DNA of 64,000 nt, taken from NCBI RefSeq assembly GCF_001761385.1, contig NZ_CP017476.1, forward strand, positions 1,105,501 to 1,169,500. Direction: 5' to 3'. This DNA comes from Hydrogenophaga crassostreae (GTDB lineage: Bacteria; Pseudomonadota; Gammaproteobacteria; Burkholderiales; Burkholderiaceae_C). Position numbers and translations under genes: made by a program. Shown here piece after piece: positions 43,759-53,036 of the stretch. The notes beneath the pieces are model-generated. The model made no database searches. It had not been told where the DNA came from and saw only the letters and a program-made list of their open reading frames with translations. The number at the start of each line of letters is the position of its first letter. Positions within the stretch are counted from its first letter, which is position 1.

Positions 43759-45819
43759 TCAGTTCACAGGCCATGCGCGATAGGCCACGCCTTCGTAGTT
43801 GTAGGAGCCAGCCAGGTTGGCGATGATGTTGTCTCGCTCTGCAACGTTGGTGGTGTAGAGGTGCGTGCCCGTGGCAAGCCGGCTGAATCTGTAGACCTCG
43901 ATGGTGCCCGCTGCTGGGCTGCTGGCTTTGCGCGCATACCAGGCAATGCCTTCGTAGTTGAAGGTGGGCAAGTTCATCACCGCAGCCAATTCGGCTTCGT
44001 TGATGGTGTAGAAATGCACGCCTGTGGATCGGTTCAGGAACCGGTGCACCGGACTCAGACCGCTGCCTGCGGCTGGCGCCACCGAGAAAGCGGGGCCCTC
44101 GTGCACCAACGATGGCACGGTGTTTCGCACGGTATCCCGCTCGGTCACATTGGCGCTGAAAAAGTGGGACCCGTTGTTGATGTTGTAGAACCGGAACACC
44201 ATCTTGTAGCCCGGGTTCAACCAGCCGATCAGGCCATCCTGGTAGGCAAGGTCAAATCGGCCGTAGTAATCAGGCAAGCTGGGTGCGGTGCATTTGGCAT
44301 ACCCGCCCCACAATTGACCCACCACCTGCGGGTTGGAACTGGTGCCGTTGCGAAACAGTCCCGATCCACTGCTGCCCCCTTCTGTGAGGCCCAGGCTCCA
44401 GGAGACCTGGTACATGGGTTGGGTCGTGTCTGCCGTAGAGACCAGACTGCCATTGGACAACCAAACGCCCATGTTCGAGATGGTGCCCGTGCTCTGGCGC
44501 AGGAGGTCTCCACCTGGGTGGTGAAGTGCCGTCATGGCCACCGCGTTGCTGATGGCCTGGCGATCGGTCGACCAGCCTGCAAACATGGCGCCGGCGGGCG
44601 CTGCCGCGTTCAGTTTCAGGAACGATGTATCGGTACCGACTGGATTTTTTGTGTTGGTGGTGGTGTCGGTTCGGGTCCAAAGCAAGGTGGCTCCACCGAG
44701 CGTTTTTACAGCACCCGGGCTGAGGGTGTTGCTGCCGCAAGCTGATGAACGGTAAAACCAGTAATTGACCATGGTGCTCGCCACGGTCTGGCTTGTGATG
44801 CAGTGGTTGGCCGTGAGGAAATACGGTTGGTTGGAGGCGGCTTTGTCGGCCAGGAGCGTGCCGGTGCACACAAAACCTGCCAAATCGCCCTCATCATTTG
44901 TGTCGATAAAGTCATAGGTAGACACGGCATTGGCTGCAGGTGGCAATGTTGCGTTGCAAACCGGGTCAGGGTTCAAGCTTGGACAGTCGGATTTAACGCT
45001 GGCCGCTTTGAGCTCGGCCATCGGAGCCGACTCCAGCATGTGCACCAGCGAGGGCACCGCGATGGAGACACTGTCTGCGCTCACGCCTGCGGGCAGTTCG
45101 ATCTCCAGGTCGGTCGCAGAACCGGTTGTCATGGGCAGCCAGTAGGTGCGGGCTTTGCTGCTGTCGCCATCGGCTGCCACGTTGGACGCAATGGCCTGGT
45201 TGACGGATGCGCCGGTGATTTCCAGGGCTGTTTCGGAACCGGTGCTCAATACCCTCACCAGGGCGTTGTCGGGAAGGCTGGTTATTTGCAATCCCAGGCG
45301 AATGCCGAAGGCATCGGCAGAGGAAAAGCGGGCTGTGCCGGCCGTATTGCCACTGGGCAGCTGGCTCCAGGACAACAGTTGCTGAAAGCTCTTGGCCTGG
45401 CTGGTCGCAGCGATGGCACGGCCAATGCCGATTTGATAGGCTTTGGCGACGGGCGTGGCCGCGCTTGGCCGGTTGTTGCGTTCGCGCTTGGCGAGCTCGT
45501 CGGCGGGCATGGCGCCCAGATCGATGGTTTGCATTTGCGCAGAAATGTCGCGCGAACCAACTGGGACCGATTTGACAATGACAGCGCCAGCCTCTGCCGA
45601 CTTGCGCGCTTCGTCGGCGGTCAACACATGGGCATCGTTGCTGTGGACGCTGTCGGCAGCCGTTGAAACGGGTTCTGCGCGGTCCTGTGTTGACGGGGTT
45701 TCCGCTTCAGTGGCCGATTTCTGTTTGATGGCTGTCGGGGCTGAGTTGCCACCGCCACAAGCCGTCAGAATGCCTGCCGAAGCAAGGATCAGACTCGTTG
45801 TTGTGAGTTTCATGTTCAT
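43759..45819 (-). CDS. Trypsin-like serine protease lipoprotein with C-terminal DUF5648 repeats
   Basis: A 686-residue lipoprotein (lipobox I-L-T-A-C-G-G-G) with a propeptide-like N-terminal third, a chymotrypsin-fold protease and three DUF5648 repeats at the C terminus (VFRFYNINNGSHFFSA, VHRFLNRSTGVHFYTI, VYRFSRLATGTHLYTT). The catalytic triad reads H339 in TANHC, D397 in GTDTSFLKL and S484 in TEGGSSGSGLF, which resembles the lysyl endopeptidase group of Achromobacter and Lysobacter. Flanking cysteines fit secreted disulfide-bonded proteases. AAGGGA precedes ATG 45819. It is the only member on the minus strand and the only one with the repeats at the C-terminal end. The 265 bp upstream hold no gene. 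Confidence 0.9.
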   Translation of the reverse strand: MNMKLTTTSLILASAGILTACGGGNSAPTAIKQKSATEAETPSTQDRAEPVSTAADSVHSNDAHVLTADEARKSAEAGAVIVKSVPVGSRDISAQMQTIDLGAMPADELAKRERNNRPSAATPVAKAYQIGIGRAIAATSQAKSFQQLLSWSQLPSGNTAGTARFSSADAFGIRLGLQITSLPDNALVRVLSTGSETALEITGASVNQAIASNVAADGDSSKARTYWLPMTTGSATDLEIELPAGVSADSVSIAVPSLVHMLESAPMAELKAASVKSDCPSLNPDPVCNATLPPAANAVSTYDFIDTNDEGDLAGFVCTGTLLADKAASNQPYFLTANHCITSQTVASTMVNYWFYRSSACGSNTLSPGAVKTLGGATLLWTRTDTTTNTKNPVGTDTSFLKLNAAAPAGAMFAGWSTDRQAISNAVAMTALHHPGGDLLRQSTGTISNMGVWLSNGSLVSTADTTQPMYQVSWSLGLTEGGSSGSGLFRNGTSSNPQVVGQLWGGYAKCTAPSLPDYYGRFDLAYQDGLIGWLNPGYKMVFRFYNINNGSHFFSANVTERDTVRNTVPSLVHEGPAFSVAPAAGSGLSPVHRFLNRSTGVHFYTINEAELAAVMNLPTFNYEGIAWYARKASSPAAGTIEVYRFSRLATGTHLYTTNVAERDNIIANLAGSYNYEGVAYRAWPVN

Positions 45820-46084
45820 TGAGGGTCCCTTGGATGCGTATTTCGAGATATCGGGAGCGTCTTGGCGAACGTGGGTTGCGCCAAAGGAGCCCGAATCCCG
45901 GCGCAAAGTTGCTATGGAATTTGCGCCAGAGAGATGTTAGGGTGGTTTCGCCCAGTTGCTTGCGCTATCAATTGGAACTAAAGGACTCTTTTTGAGGGGT
46001 GTCGCGATTCAACAACGCTGAGTAGGCGTGATTGCACACCATGCAAGGCGCGAAAGCGTTGACTTAAGAGGGTAAGACAGGAGC

Positions 46085-46432
46085 CTACAGCCTTTGTTCC
46101 CAATCTACAGCGTTGAAACCTACCGTTACCGTTCCGTCAGCCCACTGCACCACCGGCCGCTTGATCACGCTGGTTTGGGCCAGCATCAGCGCCTTGGCGC
46201 TGGTCGCGTCGACCACCGCTGCGCGTTCGGCATCTTCCAGCTTGCGCCACGTCGTTCCTTTGCGATTGACCAGCGTTTCCCACCCCACGGCCTTTAACCA
46301 GGTGTCGGCTTCGTTGGAAGGCACACCGAGCTTCTTGAAATCGTGAAACGTGTATTCAAGGTCACGTTCGCTGAGCCAGGCACGGGCCTTTTTGACGGTG
46401 TCGCAGTTGGGGATGCCGTAGAGTGTGATCAT
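46085..46432 (-). CDS. ArsC/Spx-family protein (YffB-like)
   Basis: A 115-residue thioredoxin-fold protein of the arsenate reductase/Spx superfamily. It has the single-cysteine start ITLYGIPNCDTVKKARAWL, then TFHDFKKLGVPSNEAD, VNRKGTTWRKL and the ligand-binding SVIKRPVVQW. The pattern fits YffB rather than true ArsC, so arsenate reduction is not implied. ATG 46432 is chosen as the family N terminus begins there. Its start overlaps the upstream part of the frame of the divergent peptidase gene. Confidence 0.88.
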   Translation of the reverse strand: MITLYGIPNCDTVKKARAWLSERDLEYTFHDFKKLGVPSNEADTWLKAVGWETLVNRKGTTWRKLEDAERAAVVDATSAKALMLAQTSVIKRPVVQWADGTVTVGFNAVDWEQRL

Positions 46433-46475
46433 TGTCGGATTTTGGCATGGCAACAGCCATTCAGCCGGAGCAAAC

Positions 46476-47423
46476 ATGACCTCACGTGAGCTGTACCCAC
46501 CCATTGAGCCCTTCAAGAGCGGCATGCTCGACACGGGCGATGGCCATCAAATCTACTGGGAGCTGAGCGGCAACCCCGAAGGCAAACCGGCGGTGTTTCT
46601 GCACGGTGGACCAGGCGCTGGCTGTTCGGCCGACCATCGGCGTCTTTTTGATCCCCGGCGCTACTGTGTGCTGCTGTTTGATCAGCGTGGCTGCGGGCGC
46701 TCCAAACCCGCCGCTTCGCTGGAGAACAACACCACCTGGCATTTGGTGGCCGACATCGAGCGCCTGCGTACCCTGCTGGGCGTTGAACAGTGGCTGGTGT
46801 TTGGCGGTTCCTGGGGCAGCACGTTGGCACTCGCTTACGCGCAAACCCATACCGAGCGTGTTTCGGCCCTGATCGTGCGGGGCATCTTCACGCTGCGCCG
46901 GGAAGAGTTGCTCTGGTATTACCAGGAAGGCGCTTCCTGGCTGTTTCCCGATTTGTGGGAAGGCTTTGTGGCGCCCATTCCCGTGATCGAGCGCGGCGAC
47001 CTGATCGCGGCCTACCGCAAACGCCTCGTGGGCGAAGACCGGGCCGAACAGCAGGCCTGCGCCCGCGCCTGGAGCCTGTGGGAAGGGCAGACGATTCGCC
47101 TGCTGCCTGATGCGGCGAACTCGGCCAAACACGCGGGCGACGCCTTTGCATTGGCGTTTGCGCGCATCGAGAACCATTATTTTGTGCACGAAGGCTGGAT
47201 GGACGAGGGGCAGTTGCTGAGCGATGCGGGCAAGCTGGCAGGCATTCCGGGCGTGATCATTCAGGGCCGCTACGACGTGTGCACCCCGGCCCACACCGCC
47301 TGGGCGTTGCACAAGGCTTGGCCGCAAGCGGAATTTCATCTGGTGGGCGATGCAGGCCATGCCTTCAACGAGCCGGGGATTTTGTCGCAGTTATTGGCGG
47401 CGACGGACCGGTTTGCTGCTTGA
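46476..47423 (+). CDS. pip: Prolyl aminopeptidase (proline iminopeptidase)
   Basis: A 315-residue alpha/beta hydrolase (family S33) releasing N-terminal proline from peptides. Signatures are ELYPPIEPFKSGML at the start, the oxyanion motif VFLHGGPGAGCS, DQRGCGRSKP, the nucleophile elbow FGGSWGSTLAL, ENHYFVHEGWM and the late acid/histidine parts GRYDVCTPA and GDAGHAFNEPG. Length is standard. It lies 57 bp upstream of folC. Confidence 0.95.
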   Translation: MTSRELYPPIEPFKSGMLDTGDGHQIYWELSGNPEGKPAVFLHGGPGAGCSADHRRLFDPRRYCVLLFDQRGCGRSKPAASLENNTTWHLVADIERLRTLLGVEQWLVFGGSWGSTLALAYAQTHTERVSALIVRGIFTLRREELLWYYQEGASWLFPDLWEGFVAPIPVIERGDLIAAYRKRLVGEDRAEQQACARAWSLWEGQTIRLLPDAANSAKHAGDAFALAFARIENHYFVHEGWMDEGQLLSDAGKLAGIPGVIIQGRYDVCTPAHTAWALHKAWPQAEFHLVGDAGHAFNEPGILSQLLAATDRFAA

Positions 47424-47480
47424 TCGGGTGATGGCACCTTTGACTGTCTGGATTTCACTCCCTGCGACAATCCCTGGGCC

Positions 47481-48833
47481 ATGAACCCAACCACCCTCAC
47501 CGATTGGCTCGCCCACTGCGAGCGCCTGCACCCCGTCACCATCGACATGGGGCTAGACCGCGTGCAGCGCGTGGCGCAGCGCATGGGCCTGAGCATGAAT
47601 TGCCCTGTGATCACGGTGGCGGGCACGAACGGCAAGGGTTCTACCTGCGCCATGCTGGAAGCGGTGTACGGCGAGTCGGGCTACCGGGCCGGGGTGTACA
47701 CCTCGCCGCATCTGGTGCATTTCGAAGAGCGCTGCCGGGTGGGCGGCGAGTCTGTGAAGGCCGAGGCCTTGCTGCCGGCGTTTGCCGAAGTCGAAGCGGC
47801 GCGGCTGGGGCAGGGCGCATCGGGTCACGACGATGGCGGCGAAGTCAGCCTGTCCTATTTCGAATTCACGACGCTGGCCATCCTGCGCACCTTGTCGCAG
47901 AGCAGCCTGGACGTGGCGATTCTGGAGGTCGGCCTGGGCGGGCGTCTGGACGCCGTGAACATCATCGACACGGATTGCGCCGTCATTACAAGCATTGCGC
48001 TGGACCACATGGCTTTGCTGGGCAATGACCGTGATGCGATCGGTTATGAGAAGGCGGGCATCATGCGCACCGGCCGGCCGGTGATCGTGAGCGATCCGGT
48101 GCCGCCGCAAAGTGTGCTGGACCGTGCCATGGAAGTGGGCGCCGACCTGTGGCGCCTGGGCAAGGATTTTCATTTCGCGGGCGATCAGCAGCAATGGGGC
48201 TGGGCCATGCACCCGTCTCATGGCGGGCGGCGCTATGCCGGGCTGGCTTACCCGGCGCTGCGCGGGGCGAACCAGTTGGTGAATGCGTCGGGCGTGTTGG
48301 CGGCGCTGGAGGCCTTGCGGCCCCGTTTGCCTGTGACGGCTCAGGCGGTGCGCAACGGGCTGGCGATGGTGGAATTGCCGGGGAGGTTCCAGATCGTGCC
48401 GGGTACGCCGACGCTGGTGCTGGACGTGGCGCACAACCCGCATTCGGTCGCTGCACTCACTGAAAACCTCGATGCCATGGGCTTTTACCCCACGACACAC
48501 GCCGTTTTTGGCGCTATGGCTGACAAAGACCTGGTGCCGATGCTGGAGCGCATCGCGCCGCTGATCGACCGCTGGCATGTGACCGATTTGCCTCTGGAAC
48601 GTGCCAGCAAGGCCCAGGCCCTGGCCGACACGCTGGACGGCAACCCGGCCACGGCGCCCAAGGGGCAGTCGCGGGTGGCAGGTTGCCATGCTTCGCCCAT
48701 TGAGGCCCTGCGCGCAGCCGTGGCCGAGGCGGACCCCGCTGATAGAATCGTGGTCTTTGGCTCGTTCTTCACCGTGGGTGGGGTTTTGCAGGACGGTGTG
48801 CCCCGGTTGTCTGCGAAACACGTGTCTGTTTGA
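47481..48833 (+). CDS. folC: Bifunctional folylpolyglutamate synthase / dihydrofolate synthase
   Basis: A 450-residue Mur-ligase-type enzyme that adds glutamate to dihydropteroate and to folates. The P-loop is VAGTNGKGSTCAMLEAVY, followed by GVYTSPHLVHFEERCRV, the VGLGGRLDAVN omega-loop region and ALDHMALLGND. The C-terminal domain has VLDVAHNPHSV and FGAMADKDL. It heads the conserved folC-SPOR-cvpA-purF-metZ order. Confidence 0.96.
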   Translation: MNPTTLTDWLAHCERLHPVTIDMGLDRVQRVAQRMGLSMNCPVITVAGTNGKGSTCAMLEAVYGESGYRAGVYTSPHLVHFEERCRVGGESVKAEALLPAFAEVEAARLGQGASGHDDGGEVSLSYFEFTTLAILRTLSQSSLDVAILEVGLGGRLDAVNIIDTDCAVITSIALDHMALLGNDRDAIGYEKAGIMRTGRPVIVSDPVPPQSVLDRAMEVGADLWRLGKDFHFAGDQQQWGWAMHPSHGGRRYAGLAYPALRGANQLVNASGVLAALEALRPRLPVTAQAVRNGLAMVELPGRFQIVPGTPTLVLDVAHNPHSVAALTENLDAMGFYPTTHAVFGAMADKDLVPMLERIAPLIDRWHVTDLPLERASKAQALADTLDGNPATAPKGQSRVAGCHASPIEALRAAVAEADPADRIVVFGSFFTVGGVLQDGVPRLSAKHVSV

Positions 48834-48907
48834 CCCCGCTCGTGACGGCACACGATTGCCCGTAGCGCTCCTTCGCCGGCCTTGAAGGCGATCAGGTTCA
48901 AACCCGC

Positions 48908-49744
48908 ATGCTCAAATCCCGTTCCGGCTCTCAGGGCAGTTCCTCAGCGACCCCTCCACAAACCATCGAGGTGGTGCGCCGCCGCGCACGCCACCGCCTG
49001 ATCGGCGCGGCCATTCTGGTCCTGGTGGGGGTGCTCGGGTTCCCCTTGTTGTTCGACACAGAACCGCGCCCGGTGGTCGGCGACATCCCGATCGAGATTC
49101 CCTCGCGCGGCGACGCGACTCCGTTGGCCAAGGCCGGGCCCGATTCAGCCTCCCAGGAGAAGGCTTCAGCCGTCCTGCCAATCGAAGAGATCAGGGAATC
49201 GGCCGTTTCTGCGCGTGAGAGTCTGGATGCGCGAGAAGAGGTTCTCGAACCGTCGGGCGTTGATACGGCCGCCAAGTCGGCGCCAAAACCCGTGGTACCC
49301 CCTTCACCTGTTGAGCGCGAGGTGGTCCAGGAGACGGTAAAAGACACCAAGAACGACAGCCGGGCATCAGATGCCAAAGCGGCAAAGGCGGCCCAGGCGG
49401 CCAAAGAAGCAAAAGATAAAGAGGCCAAGCTCGCGGCTGCTGCCAAAGCCAAGAGCAATGCTGCGGAAGCTGCTCGGGCCAAGGCCCTGTTGGAAAGCAA
49501 GAAGCCTGCGGGCACCGAGCGTTTCGTGGTGCAGGTGGGCGCATTTGCCGAGGCGGGCAGTGCGCGAACCACCCGTTTGAAGCTCGAGCGTGCAGGCCTT
49601 ACCACTTACACCAACGTGGCCAAAACGTCAGGTGGCGACTTGATTCGTGTGCGCGTGGGGCCATTTGATTCGCGTGCAGAAGTGGACAAAGCCGCGGCCA
49701 AGGTCAAGGCGCTGGGCTTGCCTGCGCGGATTCTCACGCTGTGA
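48908..49744 (+). CDS. SPOR-domain inner-membrane protein (DedD-like)
   Basis: A 278-residue protein with one transmembrane segment near residues 33-52 (LIGAAILVLVGVLGFPLLF), a long charged Ala/Lys-rich periplasmic linker and a C-terminal SPOR domain (TERFVVQVGAFAEAGSARTT ... RVRVGPFDSRAEVDKAAAKV). SPOR domains bind denuded septal peptidoglycan, so it is likely a cell-division protein equivalent to E. coli DedD, which has the same place between folC and cvpA. Confidence 0.9.
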   Translation: MLKSRSGSQGSSSATPPQTIEVVRRRARHRLIGAAILVLVGVLGFPLLFDTEPRPVVGDIPIEIPSRGDATPLAKAGPDSASQEKASAVLPIEEIRESAVSARESLDAREEVLEPSGVDTAAKSAPKPVVPPSPVEREVVQETVKDTKNDSRASDAKAAKAAQAAKEAKDKEAKLAAAAKAKSNAAEAARAKALLESKKPAGTERFVVQVGAFAEAGSARTTRLKLERAGLTTYTNVAKTSGGDLIRVRVGPFDSRAEVDKAAAKVKALGLPARILTL

Positions 49745-49778
49745 TGGGCCAGCAGTCTGCTGACCGTGGAGTTCGGCC

Positions 49779-50264
49779 ATGAGCTGGGTGGATGTCGCCT
49801 TGCTGGCGGTGCTGGGTATTTCGATTCTGCTGGGATTGTGGCGCGGTCTGGTTTACGAAGTGCTGTCGGTCGCGGGCTGGGTGATCGCGTTTTTTGCGGC
49901 TCAGCGCTATGCAGGTGCCGTGGCCGAAGTGCTGCCAATGGACCAATTTGCACCAGCCCTGCGGCTGGCTGCCGGATTTGCCTTGGTGTTCATCGCCACA
50001 GCGTTTGCCTGCGGCATTGTGTCGTGGCTGGTGAAAAAGATGGTGGCTTCAGTGGGCCTGAGACCTGTTGATCGCATATTGGGCGGCGTGTTTGGCATCG
50101 CCCGTGGCTTGTTGATTTTGTTGGGCTTGACCGTGGTGGTCAGCATGACCCCTTTGCATGCCGAACCTGCTTGGCAGTCGTCGCCCGTGGCGGCCGGCCT
50201 GGCGCATGGGTTGGAGGCCATCAAACCGGTGTTGCCCGCCGCCATGGGGCAATACTTGCCCTGA
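49779..50264 (+). CDS. cvpA: CvpA-family membrane protein
   Basis: A 161-residue polytopic membrane protein with about four hydrophobic segments (DVALLAVLGISILLGLWRG, VLSVAGWVIAFFAA, LAAGFALVFIATAFACGIVS, GIARGLLILLGLTVVVSM). The family is linked to colicin V production and envelope homeostasis; the molecular function is unsettled. Its position directly before purF is conserved. Confidence 0.92.
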   Translation: MSWVDVALLAVLGISILLGLWRGLVYEVLSVAGWVIAFFAAQRYAGAVAEVLPMDQFAPALRLAAGFALVFIATAFACGIVSWLVKKMVASVGLRPVDRILGGVFGIARGLLILLGLTVVVSMTPLHAEPAWQSSPVAAGLAHGLEAIKPVLPAAMGQYLP

Positions 50265-50299
50265 GTTGTAGAGTGTTTTTTATTCCGTAAGGACCCAAC

Positions 50300-51802
50300 A
50301 TGTGTGGAATCGTAGGCGTGGTGAGCCAAGCGCCGGTCAATCAACTGATCTATGACGCGTTGCTGTTGCTTCAGCACCGGGGGCAAGACGCCGCCGGTAT
50401 CGTGACTGAGCAAGATCGCAAGTTCTACATGCACAAGGCGAAAGGCATGGTTCGCGATGTGTTTCGAACGCGAAACATGCGCGCGCTGCCGGGCAATGTG
50501 GGGCTGGGTCAAGTGCGTTACCCCACCGCGGGCAACGCCTACAGTGAAGAAGAAGCGCAGCCGTTTTACGTCAATGCGCCGTTTGGCATCGTGATGGTGC
50601 ACAACGGCAATCTGACGAATGCGCAGGAACTGAAGCAAGAGTTGTTTCAAACCGACCACCGGCATATCAACACCGACAGCGACTCCGAGGTGTTGCTCAA
50701 CGTGCTGGCCCATGAGCTGGAGAAAATCTCGCGCGGGATCACGCTCAAGCCCGCCGAGGTGTTCGCAGCGGTCAAAAACGTACACAAGCGCATCAAAGGC
50801 TCCTATGCCGTGATCGCACTGATCGCAGGCCATGGCCTGCTGGCTTTTCGCGACCCGTTTGGTATTCGCCCCCTGTGTGTTGGCCAGTCGGACGCCGGTG
50901 TGATGGTGGCCAGCGAGTCGGTCGCGTTGGACGGCAATGGATTTGACCTGTTGCGCGATGTGGATCCCGGTGAAGCGGTGTACATCAGCGAAGGCGGCGA
51001 CGTGCAGTTTCAGCAATGTGCTGAAAAAATCAGCCACCACCCTTGCATTTTTGAGTATGTGTATCTGGCCCGCCCCGACTCTGTGATGGACGGCATTTCG
51101 GTGTACCAGGCTCGACTGAATCTGGGCAAGACGCTGGCCAAGCGCGTGATCTCCAACGTGCCGCCGAGCCAGATCGATGTGGTGATTCCGATCCCTGAAT
51201 CATCGCGCCCGAGCGCGATGGAGTTGGCGCAGCTGCTGGGCTTGCCATACCGGGAAGGGTTTGTGAAAAACCGCTACGTGGGCCGCACCTTCATCATGCC
51301 GGGTCAGGGTGTTCGCAAAAAATCGGTGCGCCAGAAGCTCAACGTGGTGGCCAGCGAGTTCAAGGGCCGCAACGTGTTGCTGGTGGACGACTCCATCGTT
51401 CGCGGAACGACCAGCCGAGAGATTGTGCAAATGGCCCGGGATGCGGGCGCCAACAAGGTGTACCTGGCCAGTGCCGCACCTCCGGTGCGTTTTCCCAACG
51501 TGTACGGCATCGACATGCCCACACCGCACGAGTTGATTGCACACGGCCGCACGACCGATGAGATCCGCGAGAGCATCGGTTGCGACGCGTTGATCTACCA
51601 GGACGTGGACGCGATGAAGAGCGTCATTGGCGCCCTGAATCCCAAGCTGGCCGGTTTTGACGCTTCTTGCTTTGACGGCGTTTACGTCACCGGTGACATC
51701 ACCGCTGACGATATTCTTCGTCTCAATCAGGGGCGCGACCAAGCTGAAGAGGGTGAAGAAGACACCTCGCGTCTGGCCTTGCCGAACTCGCAAAACGCTT
51801 GA
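50300..51802 (+). CDS. purF: Amidophosphoribosyltransferase
   Basis: A 500-residue enzyme making phosphoribosylamine from PRPP and glutamine, the first step of purine synthesis. Cys2 (MCGIVGVVSQ) is the glutaminase nucleophile; RGQDAAGI, the glutamine-binding GQVRYPTAGN and the PRPP-binding VLLVDDSIVRGTTS are intact. It lies in the cvpA-purF-metZ run. Confidence 0.98.
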   Translation: MCGIVGVVSQAPVNQLIYDALLLLQHRGQDAAGIVTEQDRKFYMHKAKGMVRDVFRTRNMRALPGNVGLGQVRYPTAGNAYSEEEAQPFYVNAPFGIVMVHNGNLTNAQELKQELFQTDHRHINTDSDSEVLLNVLAHELEKISRGITLKPAEVFAAVKNVHKRIKGSYAVIALIAGHGLLAFRDPFGIRPLCVGQSDAGVMVASESVALDGNGFDLLRDVDPGEAVYISEGGDVQFQQCAEKISHHPCIFEYVYLARPDSVMDGISVYQARLNLGKTLAKRVISNVPPSQIDVVIPIPESSRPSAMELAQLLGLPYREGFVKNRYVGRTFIMPGQGVRKKSVRQKLNVVASEFKGRNVLLVDDSIVRGTTSREIVQMARDAGANKVYLASAAPPVRFPNVYGIDMPTPHELIAHGRTTDEIRESIGCDALIYQDVDAMKSVIGALNPKLAGFDASCFDGVYVTGDITADDILRLNQGRDQAEEGEEDTSRLALPNSQNA

Positions 51803-51819
51803 AAAAGGCTTCTGAGGCA

Positions 51820-53034
51820 ATGGCATCGCTCCCTCCTGAATACGACAATTTGCACCGCGATACGCTGGCCGTACGCGCGGCGGTCGAGCGCACCGCTTAC
51901 GGTGAAAACTCCGAGGCGCTCTTCCTGACCAGCGGTTATGTGCAGCCTTCGGCCGAAGCCGCTGCGCGTCGCTTTGCCGGCGAAGAAGACGGTTACACCT
52001 ATGGTCGCTACGGCAACCCGACGGTGTCCAGCTTTGAGCAGCGCCTGGCAGCGCTGGAGGGCGCTGAAGCCTGCATCTCGACTGCGTCGGGCATGTCGGC
52101 CATCTTGATGATGTGCATGGGCCTGCTGAAATCGGGTGACCATGTGCTGTGCTCGCGTTCGATGTTTGGCTCGACGATCAAGCTCATCGGCTCCGACCTC
52201 GCCAGGTTCGGTGTTGAGAGCAGCTTTTTGCCGCAGGCCGATGCGGCCGCCTGGCAAGCGGCAATCAAACCGAACACCAGGCTGTTGTTCGCTGAAACAC
52301 CGACCAACCCCCTCACAGAGGTGTGCGATATCCGCGCGTTGGCCGACATCGCCCACAACGCAGGCGCTTTGCTGTGCGTGGACAACTGTTTCGCCACGCC
52401 GGCCTTGCAGCGTCCGATGGCGCTGAGCGCCGATATCGTGATGCACTCGGGCACGAAATACCTCGACGGTCAAGGCCGTGTGATGGCCGGCGCCTTGTGC
52501 GCCAGCGAAGCACTGGTGACCAAGACCTTCTTGCCTGTGCTGAAAAGCGCTGGCATGACATTGGCACCATTCAATGCCTGGGTGGTGCTTAAAGGCTTGG
52601 AGACGTTGGACATCCGCATGCAGGCCCAGTCGGCCCGTGCGCTGGCGCTGGCGCAATGGCTTGAGAGCCATCCTTCTGTGTCCCGGGTCTTCTACCCAGG
52701 CTTGGAGAGCCATCCTCAACACGTCCTGGCCATGGCCCAGCAATCGGCTTTGGGCGGCGCGGTGTTGTCGTTTGAGGTCAAGGCCGGCGGCGATCAGCAG
52801 GCCCGCGAGCGAGCATTCCATGTGCTTGACAGCATGCGGGTGTTGTCGCTTTCCACCAATCTGGGTGACACCAAAACGCTGGTCGCCCATCCGGCCAGCA
52901 CCTCGCACGGTCGTCTCACCGCCGAGCAACGCGCCAACGCAGGTGTGACGCAAGGCCTGATTCGCGTGGCCGTGGGCCTGGAGCATTTGCAAGACATCAC
53001 CGCCGATCTCGACCGCGGCCTCACCTCTTTTTGA
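51820..53034 (+). CDS. metZ: O-succinylhomoserine sulfhydrylase
   Basis: A 404-residue PLP enzyme of the Cys/Met metabolism family that makes homocysteine from O-succinylhomoserine and sulfide. Key parts are DTLAVRAAVERTAYGENSEA, YGRYGNPTVSSFEQRLAALE, the Schiff-base lysine in HSGTKYLDGQGRVMAG and the C-terminal LRVAVGLEH-type ending (GLIRVAVGLEHLQDI). ATG 51820 is chosen; an in-frame TTG at 51799 that overlaps the purF stop is possible. Position after purF is common in beta- and gammaproteobacteria. Confidence 0.95.
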   Translation: MASLPPEYDNLHRDTLAVRAAVERTAYGENSEALFLTSGYVQPSAEAAARRFAGEEDGYTYGRYGNPTVSSFEQRLAALEGAEACISTASGMSAILMMCMGLLKSGDHVLCSRSMFGSTIKLIGSDLARFGVESSFLPQADAAAWQAAIKPNTRLLFAETPTNPLTEVCDIRALADIAHNAGALLCVDNCFATPALQRPMALSADIVMHSGTKYLDGQGRVMAGALCASEALVTKTFLPVLKSAGMTLAPFNAWVVLKGLETLDIRMQAQSARALALAQWLESHPSVSRVFYPGLESHPQHVLAMAQQSALGGAVLSFEVKAGGDQQARERAFHVLDSMRVLSLSTNLGDTKTLVAHPASTSHGRLTAEQRANAGVTQGLIRVAVGLEHLQDITADLDRGLTSF

Positions 53035-53036
53035 AC

